Shown piece after piece: positions 1 through 9,087 of a DNA stretch of 11,881 nt. The DNA lies in the NCBI GenBank assembly GCA_001574975.1, contig KQ965748.1, positions 474,062 to 485,942 of the forward strand, written 5' to 3'. Position 1 is the first letter of the stretch. Each line of letters starts with the position of its first letter. Source of the DNA: Gonapodya prolifera JEL478. Its lineage: Eukaryota; Monoblepharomycota; Monoblepharidomycetes; Monoblepharidales; Gonapodyaceae. Both the position numbers and the translations under genes were made by a program. The notes beneath the pieces are model-generated. The model saw only the letters and a program-made list of their open reading frames with translations, did no database searches and was not told where the DNA came from.

Positions 1-172
1 TGATGTCACAATTGACAAGGGAGTTGATGCGGGCACGTGGTCAGCACGCCAGATTCTCATTCGAGTTGTACTAATACGTCCGACGGAGTTGGCGGCGCTC
101 TTCCTGTTCGCTTATCAGACCATCTCTAAGCATTTTCGCCATCAGTACTGCCGACTGGAGTGTTGATTGGCG
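1..172. other. Left-edge upstream region of the chromate transporter gene
   Basis: No recognised gene. A frame on the plus strand stays open from base 2 to the stop at 164-166 (54 codons) without a methionine. It could be chance or the tail of a gene starting outside the window. A CACGTG E-box-like hexamer lies near base 34, about 140 nt before the proposed start of the downstream transporter gene, and could be a regulatory site. Nothing here matches a family I recognise. Confidence 0.3.
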
Positions 173-2345
173 ATGGCTGGCGAGTGAGAGAGAAATGAAA
201 GTTCGGGGAACCCACCCAAAGCTGAAGATGCGGCCAAGGTAGGAGAGGTTACGCGAGTACTGTCAGTCTGGTCGCCTTACCAAATATCTCCTTTGCTCGA
301 CTCGCCATTGATTGGCCGGTTTCGCAGGTTTATCCCGTAACGCCTTCTTCGATCACATTTCTCTCAAACGACCCTAACACCGTCACCGCAAACTCTTCAG
401 CCGACTTTCAGTCTTCGAAAAAGGAGAAGCTTGCAGGCTCACTCGAAGCTGGCGTCGCCGATAATGAAAGGAAGGACTTTGTGGTACCGTCGGCGAGACC
501 AATTCGGGAGAGGTTATGGGAGATAACAGCGAATTGGACTCCGTTGGGATACATTGTGAGTTATCCACTATATGTTTTGAAGACGCGAATGCTCTACCAT
601 GTTCCCTTTGGCGTAAAAATAGACTTTTGGAGGTCCGGCCGCACATGTGGCTCTCATGTTACAGCTCTGGGTGAACACAGACAAGCCTGAGAAACGTTGG
701 ATTGACGCACCGAGCTTCGCGGAACTCTTTTCAATATGCCAGGTGAGGGACTTTTCGTTCAAGCTCGTATTCCTTTGGGAACGAAGACGATCTCATTTTC
801 CCCGTCAACCACCCTCGCGAACTCATCACCGTTGAAAGGCTCTTCCTGGTCCTGCCTCCACGCAGCTTCAATTCGCCATGGCCATTATCCGTGCTGGCCT
901 TCTTCCAGCTCTCTACGCGTTCTTGCTCTGGTGTGGGCCCGGCTTTGCTATCATGGTGGGGATCGCTTTCGGTATCAACGCCATTGGTGCGAATGTGCCC
1001 GTGTGGCTCGCGTATATCGAAAATGGTGAGGACAACACTTTTGTTGCTTGCTCTAAAGGACGATGTCAGAGCCGAACGTTGCAATTCATGCTTCCCGGCT
1101 CCCAACTTATCTAGGTCTCGTCTCCGTAGCGGTTGGTCTGATCGCTCTTGCAGCTTACAAGCTTGCTAAGAACATGTAGTAAGTGTCTACCCATTCTTGA
1201 TCTGCACTTTTGTATGATGACGACTAATTCGGAATGCAGCAAAACTGACATCCAAATATTCATAGGCTTCCTCTCCTTCGCCTTCGCCTCTGCCTATTCC
1301 TCTATTACCTGGCTATGCCCCGTCCTCATCGCCTGCGGAGGGGCAATCATGTACATGTGGCGCACTCTGGAGCGTTTCGTCCTCGAAGGCCGCGTTGACC
1401 CATCCAAGTCCTTGTGGACAAACATCAGGATTCTCGCTCATGGCAAGGGTCCATCCAACACCAAGCCAAGTTCTGCTGGGATGACTGCACCCACTGATAC
1501 CAAAGCAGGCGCCGATGCCGACGACTCTATCCCTGTTCACCTTTCTTATGGACACGTGACTGGAGCTATTTTGATGACCATCTCTGTTCTTCTCTTCGTC
1601 GTGTGCATCATCATTCGCAATACCGCGGTGTACAAGGATCTGCCGCGTGCCCTCCAGGTCTTCCTGACGTTCTATGAATGTGGTGTCATTATTTTTGGAG
1701 GAGGTCCTGTCGTTATTCCTTTGCTCGCGGGGTATATCGTGGACCAGAGGTGGTGTACTACGCAAGAGTTTTTGAGTGAGTTCTGCGTTTATGTATTGGA
1801 GCCACATACGCACGAGCTAACCGACGTCTCACTTGCAACCTCCTTCTTCCTCAGTTGGCCTTGCCTTCATTAACTGCTGCCCTGGGCCCAATTTCAACTT
1901 CTCGGTGTATCTGGGAGCCCTAGCTCTCCGCACCACACCCGGCTCGCTTCTCGCTGGAGCCTTCCTCGGAAACGTGGGCATCTTCGCGCCAGGTCTCCTC
2001 CTCATCGCTGGTTTCCTTCCCTTCTGGCGCCGAGCACGAACACATCCTCTCGCGAGAACCCTCTTGGAGGGTGTGAACGCTGCTGCGGTAGGACTGGTGT
2101 TCGCGGCAGCGTACGGTCTCTGGGAGAAGGCCATTGTTCCAGTAGTTCGCGATACAGATGGAACTATCAGCGTGACAGCTACCGGAAGAATCCTGAGCGT
2201 CGGCCAGTTCCCCCTGTACGCCATTCTTGTCGCGTTCGGGTTCGTCGCTTGCGGAGTGGTGGGCAAGTGGAGGTTTGAAGAACCTTGGGCGATTGCGGTG
2301 GGAGGGGTGGTTGGTCTGATCCAATGTGCGGTGAGCGGGCGATGA
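173..2345 (+). CDS. Chromate transporter (CHR/ChrA family), two-domain fungal form, spliced
   Basis: Predicted plasma-membrane anion transporter of the CHR family; bacterial ChrA exports chromate, but the fungal substrate is inferred only. Model: join(173..183,267..555,623..742,839..1025,1115..1178,1240..1775,1855..2345), 565 residues, in frame throughout. The N-terminal CHR half has LGYITFGGPAAHVAL (about 97-111) and ALPGPASTQ (141-149). The C-terminal half has IFGGGPVVIPLL (375-386), a WCTTQEFL segment (395-402) and CCPGPNFNF (410-418). The FGG(G/P) and PGP signatures of both halves are present, joined by a hydrophilic linker rich in S, T, A and D (about 290-325), with many hydrophobic segments typical of membrane spans. 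Exons from 376 on are strongly supported. The start is not: the frame has no ATG between the stop at 223-225 and base 481, so I propose ATG 173 plus an 83-nt intron with a GTGAGA donor at 184. An alternative acceptor lies at 327. A convergent SWIRM gene follows. Confidence 0.88.
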
Positions 2346-3015
2346 TATGATGATCAGCATATTCCCCCGCTACAATTTTTTATGTCAATACTTTCACCTA
2401 ATTTACTCGAAAGTGTAACGACCGACTGTACCAGTCTACCGAAATAATGATCCTTTAATTACAAAGGAACTCTTAACTTGTGCGACGTGTGGAGATGGTG
2501 ATCAACCTGGAGGACTGCACTTCAAAACACCTGCTCTTATGTTGAACCGCAACGACTTGGAAACCTCTCGTAGCAAGCAAAAAGACTTTTAAAAACACTT
2601 GCGTCGTGTATTTACATGTCTGAATCTTTTCATTAGCACTACTAAAAAAGAAGAGAAAAAACTTCCTCGGTCTCATATCTCCAATTCCAAACCACCATTA
2701 CCCCACTGCACAATCGTCCATTACGACCACCAGGGATCGGTCCAAAGTTTCCATACCGGCGGCCGGCGCTCTCGAGGCTCGACATCCAAAACAAAAGGGA
2801 ACAGGAACAACACATCGCAAAAAGAAGGGGATTCAAAGTTACAGAGCAGAACGAAATCCAACGAGGACTGAGAACGCAGCACATCTTGTAAGAAGAGAAA
2901 GAAAAGGGTGGAGTTTTTGTTGTTGAATTGCCGTGGGAGTTGAGAATAAGAGTGTCCTCAAAACCAGAATGTTCGAGCTGATCGTACGCCAAAATCCGCA
3001 GATCTTGTTCGAGGC
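2346..3015. other. Convergent intergenic region (3' UTRs)
   Basis: This 670-base stretch lies between the stops of two converging genes, so it should hold both 3' untranslated regions. It is AT-richer than its neighbours, with T- and A-runs near 2376-2382 and 2641-2660. The only long open frames (plus 2599-2871, minus 2642-3067) have no recognisable domain and low-complexity composition. I see no RNA gene or terminator-like structure here. Confidence 0.6.
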
Positions 3016-4999
3016 CTAGATCACACCGGCCTCCAGAAGCGTCCTTCGTAACCTTCGCCACCTCCACATCTCTTCCAGCATCACTTTTTCAACGTAAGGC
3101 CTCCCTAGCACCACCTCCACTCGCTCGCACACCACCTCAAAATCCATCCCATGTCGACCTTCACGCCACCACACCGGCACCCACACCCTCCTCCATAACG
3201 ACATCCTCTCCGTACCCCGTATCGACCCGGCTGACAATTTTGAACCCCCTACCCGAATCCCTCACGTCAGCGCCCCACCCAAAAGCATCCTCAAACCCGC
3301 GCTTGCCCATGCCCGTGGCAGTAGAAGGGCCAGACGCATCTCCCGAGTCGCAGAATCCCGAGTCGGCGGGGCTGATCGGAACGGGAACGGCCGTCATGTG
3401 GCGTACTGGAGCTGGTGCCGGGATCCACACCGTTGCCGGCGGTGGTGCGTCCCACATCATCGGACTCGGGCATCTCGTGCGTGCGGCGGTAGACACGTTG
3501 CCGGCCGAGGGCACCCACGGGGCGCGAGGGGGTTTATCGGCCGCGGTCGTGGAAGCTGCCGTGGCTGGTTTGGCTTTGGGAAGTGGAGGTGGAGGCGGGC
3601 TGGCGCGGGCGGACCAGGGGAGCCAGCCGAGGTCGTCGAACCTGCAAAGGAGAACGGAGGGGATGGCCACAGGTGAGCTGGAATGCTCGGTGCAAATGGA
3701 GCACGAAAGAAGAGCGTACCCACCAGTCGTAAATCCTTCCAATCTTGTTCACGTCCATCTTAAACCACTGCCTGCACTCTCCCTTTCTGAACACCTTATC
3801 CGGACTCCGCCACGCAGCGGTCAAGATGCTGTCCTTGACGCTCAGGTACTGCGCCGGGGAAAGCCGGAGCGACTCGCATGAGGAGATTTCTTCGGGCGTG
3901 AGGAGGTGCAGGAGCGGCGTGTCGGGGGGGAGGGGTTGGCCTTGGCCTGGGGGGGTGGAGTGGGGAGGGGAGGGTGTTGAGTGGGTTGGGGGTGGGAAGT
4001 GTGACGCAGGGGAATTAATTTCGTCCAATAAGATGAAAGGAAGCCAAGTGCGCACCCTTCCAAAACACCGCCGGCTTCCCCTCAGTATCCATAAACCTCC
4101 CCTTGCCCAACACGCTCTCGCCCGGCTTCACGACGTACGCCCCCGGTGCGAGTGTTACGCCGCCTGGGTACCCTGACGACAGCTGCTGATGCGAGCCGGG
4201 GGCAGGCGAGGGTGAGGTTCGGACGGGGACGGCCCCGGCAGTTGAGGCGGTGGAGGCCACAGAGGATTCGGATTGGGCAAGGCTGGGGCGGCGGGGTTTT
4301 GAGACGGGCCGGTTCTTTTTGGTCGAGGTTGTTGAAGACGGTGCTCGGGTGGATGAGGTGGGCTCGTCGGCGGGGACGATGGAGATCTCTGGAAGAGTCG
4401 AGGTTGCAGGGGTGGGAGGCGAGGAGGATGCGCGGCGGAGTGACGAAAGTCGGGGCTGGAGGACAGATAAAGAGGACGGTTATGTGATTTGAGATGAGGG
4501 GGGACGAGTTAAGCTTAGTTATGCGAACGGATCAGGGTTGATGACCAGGTTTCCGCACCTCGCCAGCCCCGAGACCGGAAGAAGACTCGTCATCAGTCCA
4601 GTTCGAGTCTTGGGACAGCGAGGACAGAGCATGACGCTTTCTCGGAGGAAGAGTAGATTGTGGGACGGGGAGTGATCTGAGAGAGGAGACGAAGTTGTCT
4701 TGAACCAGTATATCATCGTCGGCCGGAGAGTACCCCGAGGAGACCGAAGAGGGGACACGCGTGTCCGAATCACGACGAGATCGGTACGATGATGAAAGAT
4801 GAGCGTCCAGAGAGAAGGGGGTCTGGAGCGAGAGAGGGGAGATCGCGACTGGGGTTGATTTGACGAGGTAAGAGGGTGTGGAGATCGGGAGAGACAGGGC
4901 GTCTGTGGGGATTGAGACGACGCCCGGGAAGGAGAACGGTGAGGGAGTTGGCGTCCTGGAAGGCGACGGTGAGGGAGACACGTCAGGAGAGGGAGACAT
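3016..4999 (-). CDS. SWIRM-domain protein, probable chromatin-associated factor
   Basis: SWIRM domains are small helical modules found in chromatin proteins (SWI3, RSC8, Moira, LSD1, ADA2, yeast FUN19/YOR338W); they bind DNA or nucleosomes or partner proteins. Model: complement of join(3016..3135,3185..3457 continuing to 3641,3724..3946,4056..4455,4559..4999), about 546 residues. Start ATG at 4999-4997. The first ~280 residues are disordered, rich in S, P and T. The SWIRM domain spans about 296-364: LTPEE, the LRLSPAQYLSVK helix, KVFRKGECRQ, MDVNKIGRIYDW and the closing FDDLGWLPW, which is split by the intron at 3642-3723 (phase 2). The single SWIRM domain in a long disordered protein resembles the FUN19-like class more than LSD1 or SWI3, as no amine-oxidase, SANT or zinc finger is visible. 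Without the 49-nt intron 3136-3184 the frame stops at 3161-3163 (514 residues). With it, the gene gains a basic, Trp/Arg-rich tail ending LLEAGVI. Confidence 0.82.
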
Positions 5000-6213
5000 T
5001 CTTGGGTTGATTTTGCGAAAGAAGGGACGTGTGATGGGAGCACTATCGATGATTGGCTGAGAGAGGGAAAGGCTGTAGAATGATGGGACGCGCCAGATGA
5101 GTCTACCGACCGATGTCAACGACTGACTCGGTGGGTCGCCCACCCCATCCGGATACCACGCGACTTGCGCCACCAATCAGGCCGTTTTCTCTTCCTCTGC
5201 ACCCATCACGTCTGTTTTTCTCTTCCCTCCCCTCTCTCTCCCTCTCCCCACTTTCTCCGCGGTAACACAACACGACGCCAGCCGACTTTTCTCCGCACTT
5301 TCCCGCGTTTTCCGCGCAGACTCCCTCCGTAACCGTAGCCCTATCTCTCTCCTTCGCTCTCACCTGTCTGCGCACCTCGGATGGCGTGCGTTCGTTGGAG
5401 GTTCGAATCGAGTGGCCGCGGGCCTGCCTCAAGCCCAGGGAGGGGCTTCGGTTCAATTATGCCCATATCCGGTATCATTTGCTCTTTTTGCCCGAGAAAA
5501 GTCTCATTCGTCCTTGATCTTCATAATTACACTCGTTATGGTCTTATATAGTCGACCTGTCCCGTCCCTGCGTCTCGTTCCCGGGGGCGCATGTGCGATC
5601 TTCTAAGTAAAGGCACCCATCCAATCGCGGTTGTTTATCCGAGAACAATCCATGGGCGTGTCGCTCGTCGATCGCGTCGAAAAGTCAAAGTGTTTCCTCA
5701 TTCCGAATCAAAAATGTATCGACTCTGGTATTCGCTCCCTTCCGCTCGTCGCTCGTGCCGTTTCCCGGGCCTGCTCGGCGTGGCCTCTTCGTCAGTGCAC
5801 ACCTGACAAATATTCCCCAATCCGGCGTAATCATTCATAAACTTTATTAAGCTTACGGCACTTCACGAGTGTGGCCAATTGAGTGGCTTTAGACTCGGGA
5901 ATTAACTTGGTGCGCCTGGACTTTTTTCCAAATCAGGTGAAAGGTCTACAGTGGCATTGAAGTGTAACTATATGTTCAGCAACAACGAGCGGAATTTCAC
6001 GGGCTGCGCTCTCCAAGACTTCTCGTTGGAGAATCACTTAGCTCGAATGCTCTTCTCGGGGCCTTCTGCAACCCAAAAACTTGTCAGATGTGTGTTTGCT
6101 TTGGACACTACTTTATCGTCTTCCTGCACTCCTCGCAATCGAATCACAACGGTAGCCGTACCTCCAGTTCCAATCCTGACCAATCTGTCTGACACGTCCC
6201 GCCTCTTAGTGTG
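5000..6213. other. Intergenic spacer between SWIRM gene and F-box remnant
   Basis: More than 1.2 kb without a gene I can support. The first ~300 bases are the likely promoter and 5' UTR of the minus-strand SWIRM gene. Short open frames on both strands (for example plus 5591-5806, plus 5951-6214, minus 5103-5456) are low-complexity or lack any recognisable domain. A TATA-like TATATAG at 5545-5551 on the plus strand could serve an unrecognised transcript or be chance. The last part probably held the promoter of the decayed F-box gene. Confidence 0.5.
5050..5260 (-). promoter_or_regulatory. Putative promoter of the SWIRM gene (CCAAT motif, pyrimidine/purine tract)
   Basis: A CCAAT pentamer reads on the minus strand at 5056-5052, about 53 nt upstream of the proposed start codon. 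Further upstream lies a tract of nearly pure C/T on the plus strand (about 5183-5258), which is purine-rich on the strand of the gene. A second CCAAT on the plus strand sits at 5173-5177. CCAAT boxes and homopurine/homopyrimidine tracts are common in fungal promoters. The assignment to this gene is inferred from position only. Confidence 0.35.
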
Positions 6214-7402
6214 ATGACTCCACATCCAACTCCTGAGCTTCCGCCAGAACTCCTCCGCCTCATTTTCCAGCGATGCTCTATCCTCAACATCCTCACGACG
6301 TTTCCACTCGTGTGCCGCTCGTTGCACAATCTCGCTGCAACCGTTCTCGACCAGACGGAAAGTTCCCGGTCAACGTGACCTTATGGCCTCGATTGAAGAG
6401 TGCACATCATGGCTCCGCGTCTGTAACTTACCGGGCAATAACCTCAAGATGCTGAATTTGTGAACCCCAGTCGCCGATTTGGCAATGCCAACGTTTGCGA
6501 TTGCGCCCGTCAGAGTCTGCGTTTCCTTGACGAAGCTGCCCGTGGAGATTGCGGAAATTAAGAATGCCTTGGTAACGTGCTTTCCTGAAGAAAATGACGG
6601 ATTCTTGCAATACGTTGTGGCAGCGGTCGTGATCTCGTGACGGCAGCGGAAGAACGCGCTCTTCCCAACAACTGGATCGAACAACCGGCAGTGTACCAGT
6701 TTTTGGGTCAGTTCGCCATTTGCGCTCTGGGAGTGACGCCGCAAGTTATCAGATCGTGGCCCGCAACAACGACAGATTCTTCCATTTTATCGATCAGCGC
6801 CTTGCCCTTGCCGTCAGTGAAACGTGTTGACGTTCGCGCCTTTTCCTCCTTTCCCAATGACAGTGCACGTGCGTGGTCCAGCGTGTTTTTCGGTGTGCCC
6901 CAACGTCAAGGAGATCAAGATGGAAATGGGTGGGTCGTCCGAAGCAAATAATTCGACACTCCACCCGAGATCCATGGTCCGAAAATCACAAAGTTTGTTT
7001 GCTATTCTTCCCGAAATTTTGACTGTGGCAATATGTTTCTTGGATGGGGTTTAAACAATATCGTGTGGCATTTTCCAACCCTTGGCGAATTTGGGACCAT
7101 CACCTTCACCCAAGATCCAGGACTTACACCTGAGCTTTCCACCACCCCCTGCAATGCCGTCTACCCGCATGTTCACACCTTGCACTTCGTAGTGTACAGC
7201 TTAAACATTTTGCAATGGAACCAGACCGCCACAATCCTTGCCAACCGTATCACGACGGAGCTCCCTGGAATCTCCGACATACATTTCACATTCTTGGGTG
7301 CTCCCATTGGAGTGTTCTACTGCAATCACCTTTCCGAGGCGTTCATCAGCCTTGGTAGGACCATCCCTTGTCTGAAGCGATTCTGGTTGGATTTCGGCCA
7401 GG

Positions 7403-7406
7403 CTAC
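7403..7406. repeat. Left target-site duplication CTAC
   Basis: CTAC directly precedes the element and is repeated exactly at 7780-7783 directly after it. A 4-bp (sometimes 5-bp) duplication is what an LTR-retrotransposon integrase leaves. Confidence 0.65.
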
Positions 7407-7779
7407 TGTCAGGGGGAGCGGGTGGGGGTTGCCGAGTGAGTCCGAAGGCACGCGACCAGCGTGTAAGAGAGCCGTGTACGAGCGAGAGATGGAGTCGAGT
7501 ACGAGCGAGAGAGAGCCGAGAGGGAGCCGAGAGGTCACGCCGAGTGACCTGAGAGCCGCGACGAGTGAGGGGGAACGAGTGAGGCGAGTGAGATTCGAAG
7601 TCAAAAGGCTTGTTCTTAGCATTTCTACAAGTGTTTATATAGCTCCAATTCTAGTTTACGCTTTTCATATTCTGCTTATCAAATCGTGTCCGTTATTGCG
7701 CAAGCAGTTCCGATGAGTTCCAGCGTGTTCCGCTGACTTGGACCACAGCAACTGTGAGGGTCCGCCCGAGCCCCTCACA
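7407..7779 (+). mobile_element. Solo LTR-like element (373 bp)
   Basis: Begins TGTCAGGGG and ends CCCCTCACA, so the ends are TG...CA with a short imperfect terminal inverted repeat (8 of 9 bases match), and it is flanked by CTAC on both sides. A TATA-like TTTATATAG at 7634-7642 sits in the middle, as in an LTR promoter, followed by an AT-rich section. The first ~200 bases are purine-rich with repeated GAGTGAG/GAGCGAG units and a hairpin GGTCAC-GCCGA-GTGACC at 7533-7549. The last 26 bases (7754-7779) form a hairpin with the same terminal sequence (TGTGAGGG / CCCCTCACA). No internal domain, primer-binding site or second LTR is visible, so this fits a solo LTR left by recombination. A non-autonomous DNA element with short inverted ends is a less likely alternative. 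Orientation is inferred from the TATA-like site. Confidence 0.72.
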
Positions 7780-7783
7780 CTAC
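7780..7783. repeat. Right target-site duplication CTAC
   Basis: Exact copy of the four bases at 7403-7406, directly after the terminal CACA of the element. Host-like coding sequence resumes just downstream. Confidence 0.65.
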
Positions 7784-8177
7784 CGCCAGCATCGAACCAT
7801 CTGACAATTCCCTGGTTTGAAGGGTTTGTTCGTGCAAAATGTGAGCTTGCAGGGAAGGTGGACATTTACTTGTCGAGAAACGAGTTGGTGTAGAGGATTT
7901 TGTGGGGCGTAAAGTAACTGTCTATGGTATCTCTAAATCCAGATATCGTTCAATACGAATGAATGTAAAACGCAAATGGAACTTGAAAGATATATCCATC
8001 AATTGGCGTCAAAGCAGAAGAGTGGTTCAAAAGTAGCATCACTTGCTTCCATTACTCAAAGCAATTGTCGGCTCATTGCATCTGTCCCTTTTGGTTTTGC
8101 GGACTGTTCCGCGAGGCGTCATTTTGCCGAGCCTCACGTGGGTATGCTCTCATGTCGCGAGTGTAACTGGATCTTGA

Positions 8178-8206
8178 TGTCCTGTCCGCATTGGCCCGAC
8201 AGGACA
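8178..8206. repeat. Perfect 9-bp inverted repeat (hairpin)
   Basis: TGTCCTGTC at 8178-8186 and GACAGGACA at 8198-8206 are exact reverse complements around an 11-nt loop. The right arm contains the GGACAG motif that recurs through the array. Confidence 0.75.
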
Positions 8207-8849
8207 GTAAATTGTGCCATAAAGTGTGCACGTCACCACTGATTCGTCGGTCCCACTTGCAAGCCGACCACAATAACTACTCCCATACCAATCCTTTACT
8301 ATCTCAAAGTGTCGTTTGGCTCTTTGTGCCTTGTGGTCCCGTGTAGGAAGTGTGGGACCGTGAGGCATGGTCTATTTTGGTCTTTTTTTGGAGACCCCTG
8401 CGGGAGAATAGAGCATACGCTCGCACTCCCCTTACATGCCATGTCAGAGGATTGTACCCGGACATTTCCACGGACAGGTGCCAAGGGCACGTCATCACCT
8501 CTTTTCCACTAATAAAACTTGCCTAGCCTGCCTTGTCTGTTGCGGTTTTTGTCGACGTGCGCCCGAGATACCGGTTTGTTTGATATAATCTTATCCGCTT
8601 ATTTTTCTTCACCGCAGCTCTCTTCTCTTGGAGACGACGGCACACCATGCATGAACCATCTCCTTTTTGTGTTCAGAATCCACTAATGTTTCAAGTGCAT
8701 GTTAGTTCAGAAGACAGCTCACGGCCACGTCAGATCATGGTTTTGGAGACCCCCAGGGGTATGTAGGACCACTTTTTCTTTCTCTTTTCCTTGTGTCGTG
8801 CCGTCTCAAAAGCCCACATGTATTCCTTCGTCCTGACCACCAAGGATAT

Positions 8850-8863
8850 GTTCCCATGGGAAC
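8850..8863. repeat. Perfect 14-bp palindrome
   Basis: GTTCCCATGGGAAC reads identically on both strands. It lies inside the non-coding repeat series and could be a binding site for a dimeric protein or chance. Confidence 0.7.
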
Positions 8864-9087
8864 CCACCCCGCCAACTCTAGAGCTCTGTTCGTGACGGCT
8901 GAACGGCGTCCGTTTCGTTTTTAGAGACGGCCCCGCGAGGCATCTTTCACCTTTCTTCTGTCCCGTATGGAAAGTCTCAGCGTTTGGGAGATTCATGCTC
9001 TGCCCACATCCCGCAAAGCAGGACAGTACATTTCCATCTTTTACACGTCATTCCTCAACTTCTGCCTTTGCCGTGCCCATGCTGCAT

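Larger units (their letters stand above)
6214..7893 (+). pseudogene. Decayed F-box protein gene, interrupted by a solo LTR
   Basis: An ATG at 6214 opens a 54-codon frame with an F-box-like signature: ELPPELLRLIFQRC, then FPLVCRSLHNLA. F-box proteins recruit targets to SCF ubiquitin ligases. The frame stops at 6376-6378. Coding-like pieces then appear in other frames: 6383-6460 (MASIEECTSWLRVCNLPG), about 6880-6945 (FSVCPNVKEIKMEMG), and a long block at 7033-7406 with LRR-like spacing ending CLKRFWLDFGQA. A solo LTR follows at 7407-7779. Beyond it, host-like coding resumes (IPWFEGFVRAKCELAGK) to a TAG at 7891-7893, but in a frame shifted by one relative to the left side of the insertion. Undetected introns may explain some breaks. 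The frame change at the 3' end plus the insertion in the coding sequence make loss of function likely. The next gene downstream is also F-box-like. Confidence 0.65.

Noticed and set aside
1026-1114. Earlier acceptor (about 1068) that would add about 15 residues to the transporter before GLVSVAVGL
   Set aside because: The acceptor at 1114 gives a phase-1 join that directly aligns GLVSVAVGLIALAA with the usual CHR segment; the longer version inserts extra residues at a conserved spot.
1313-1813. 166-codon minus-strand open frame inside the transporter gene
   Set aside because: It is the antisense shadow of a plus-strand exon with clear CHR motifs, and has no recognisable domain itself.
3240-3881. 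213-codon plus-strand open frame opposite the SWIRM gene
   Set aside because: It lacks an ATG at its first codon, is Gly/Ala/Arg-rich low complexity, and lies antisense to exons that carry a recognisable SWIRM domain and consistent splice phases.
5396-5412. GGTTCGAATC resembling a tRNA TPsiC arm / B box
   Set aside because: No acceptor stem, D arm or anticodon arm can be formed around it on either strand, and no A box lies at the right distance.
6370-6744. 124-codon minus-strand open frame over the F-box remnant
   Set aside because: No domain is recognisable, and the plus strand of the same stretch shows F-box-like pieces; probably a chance open frame, though I cannot exclude it fully.
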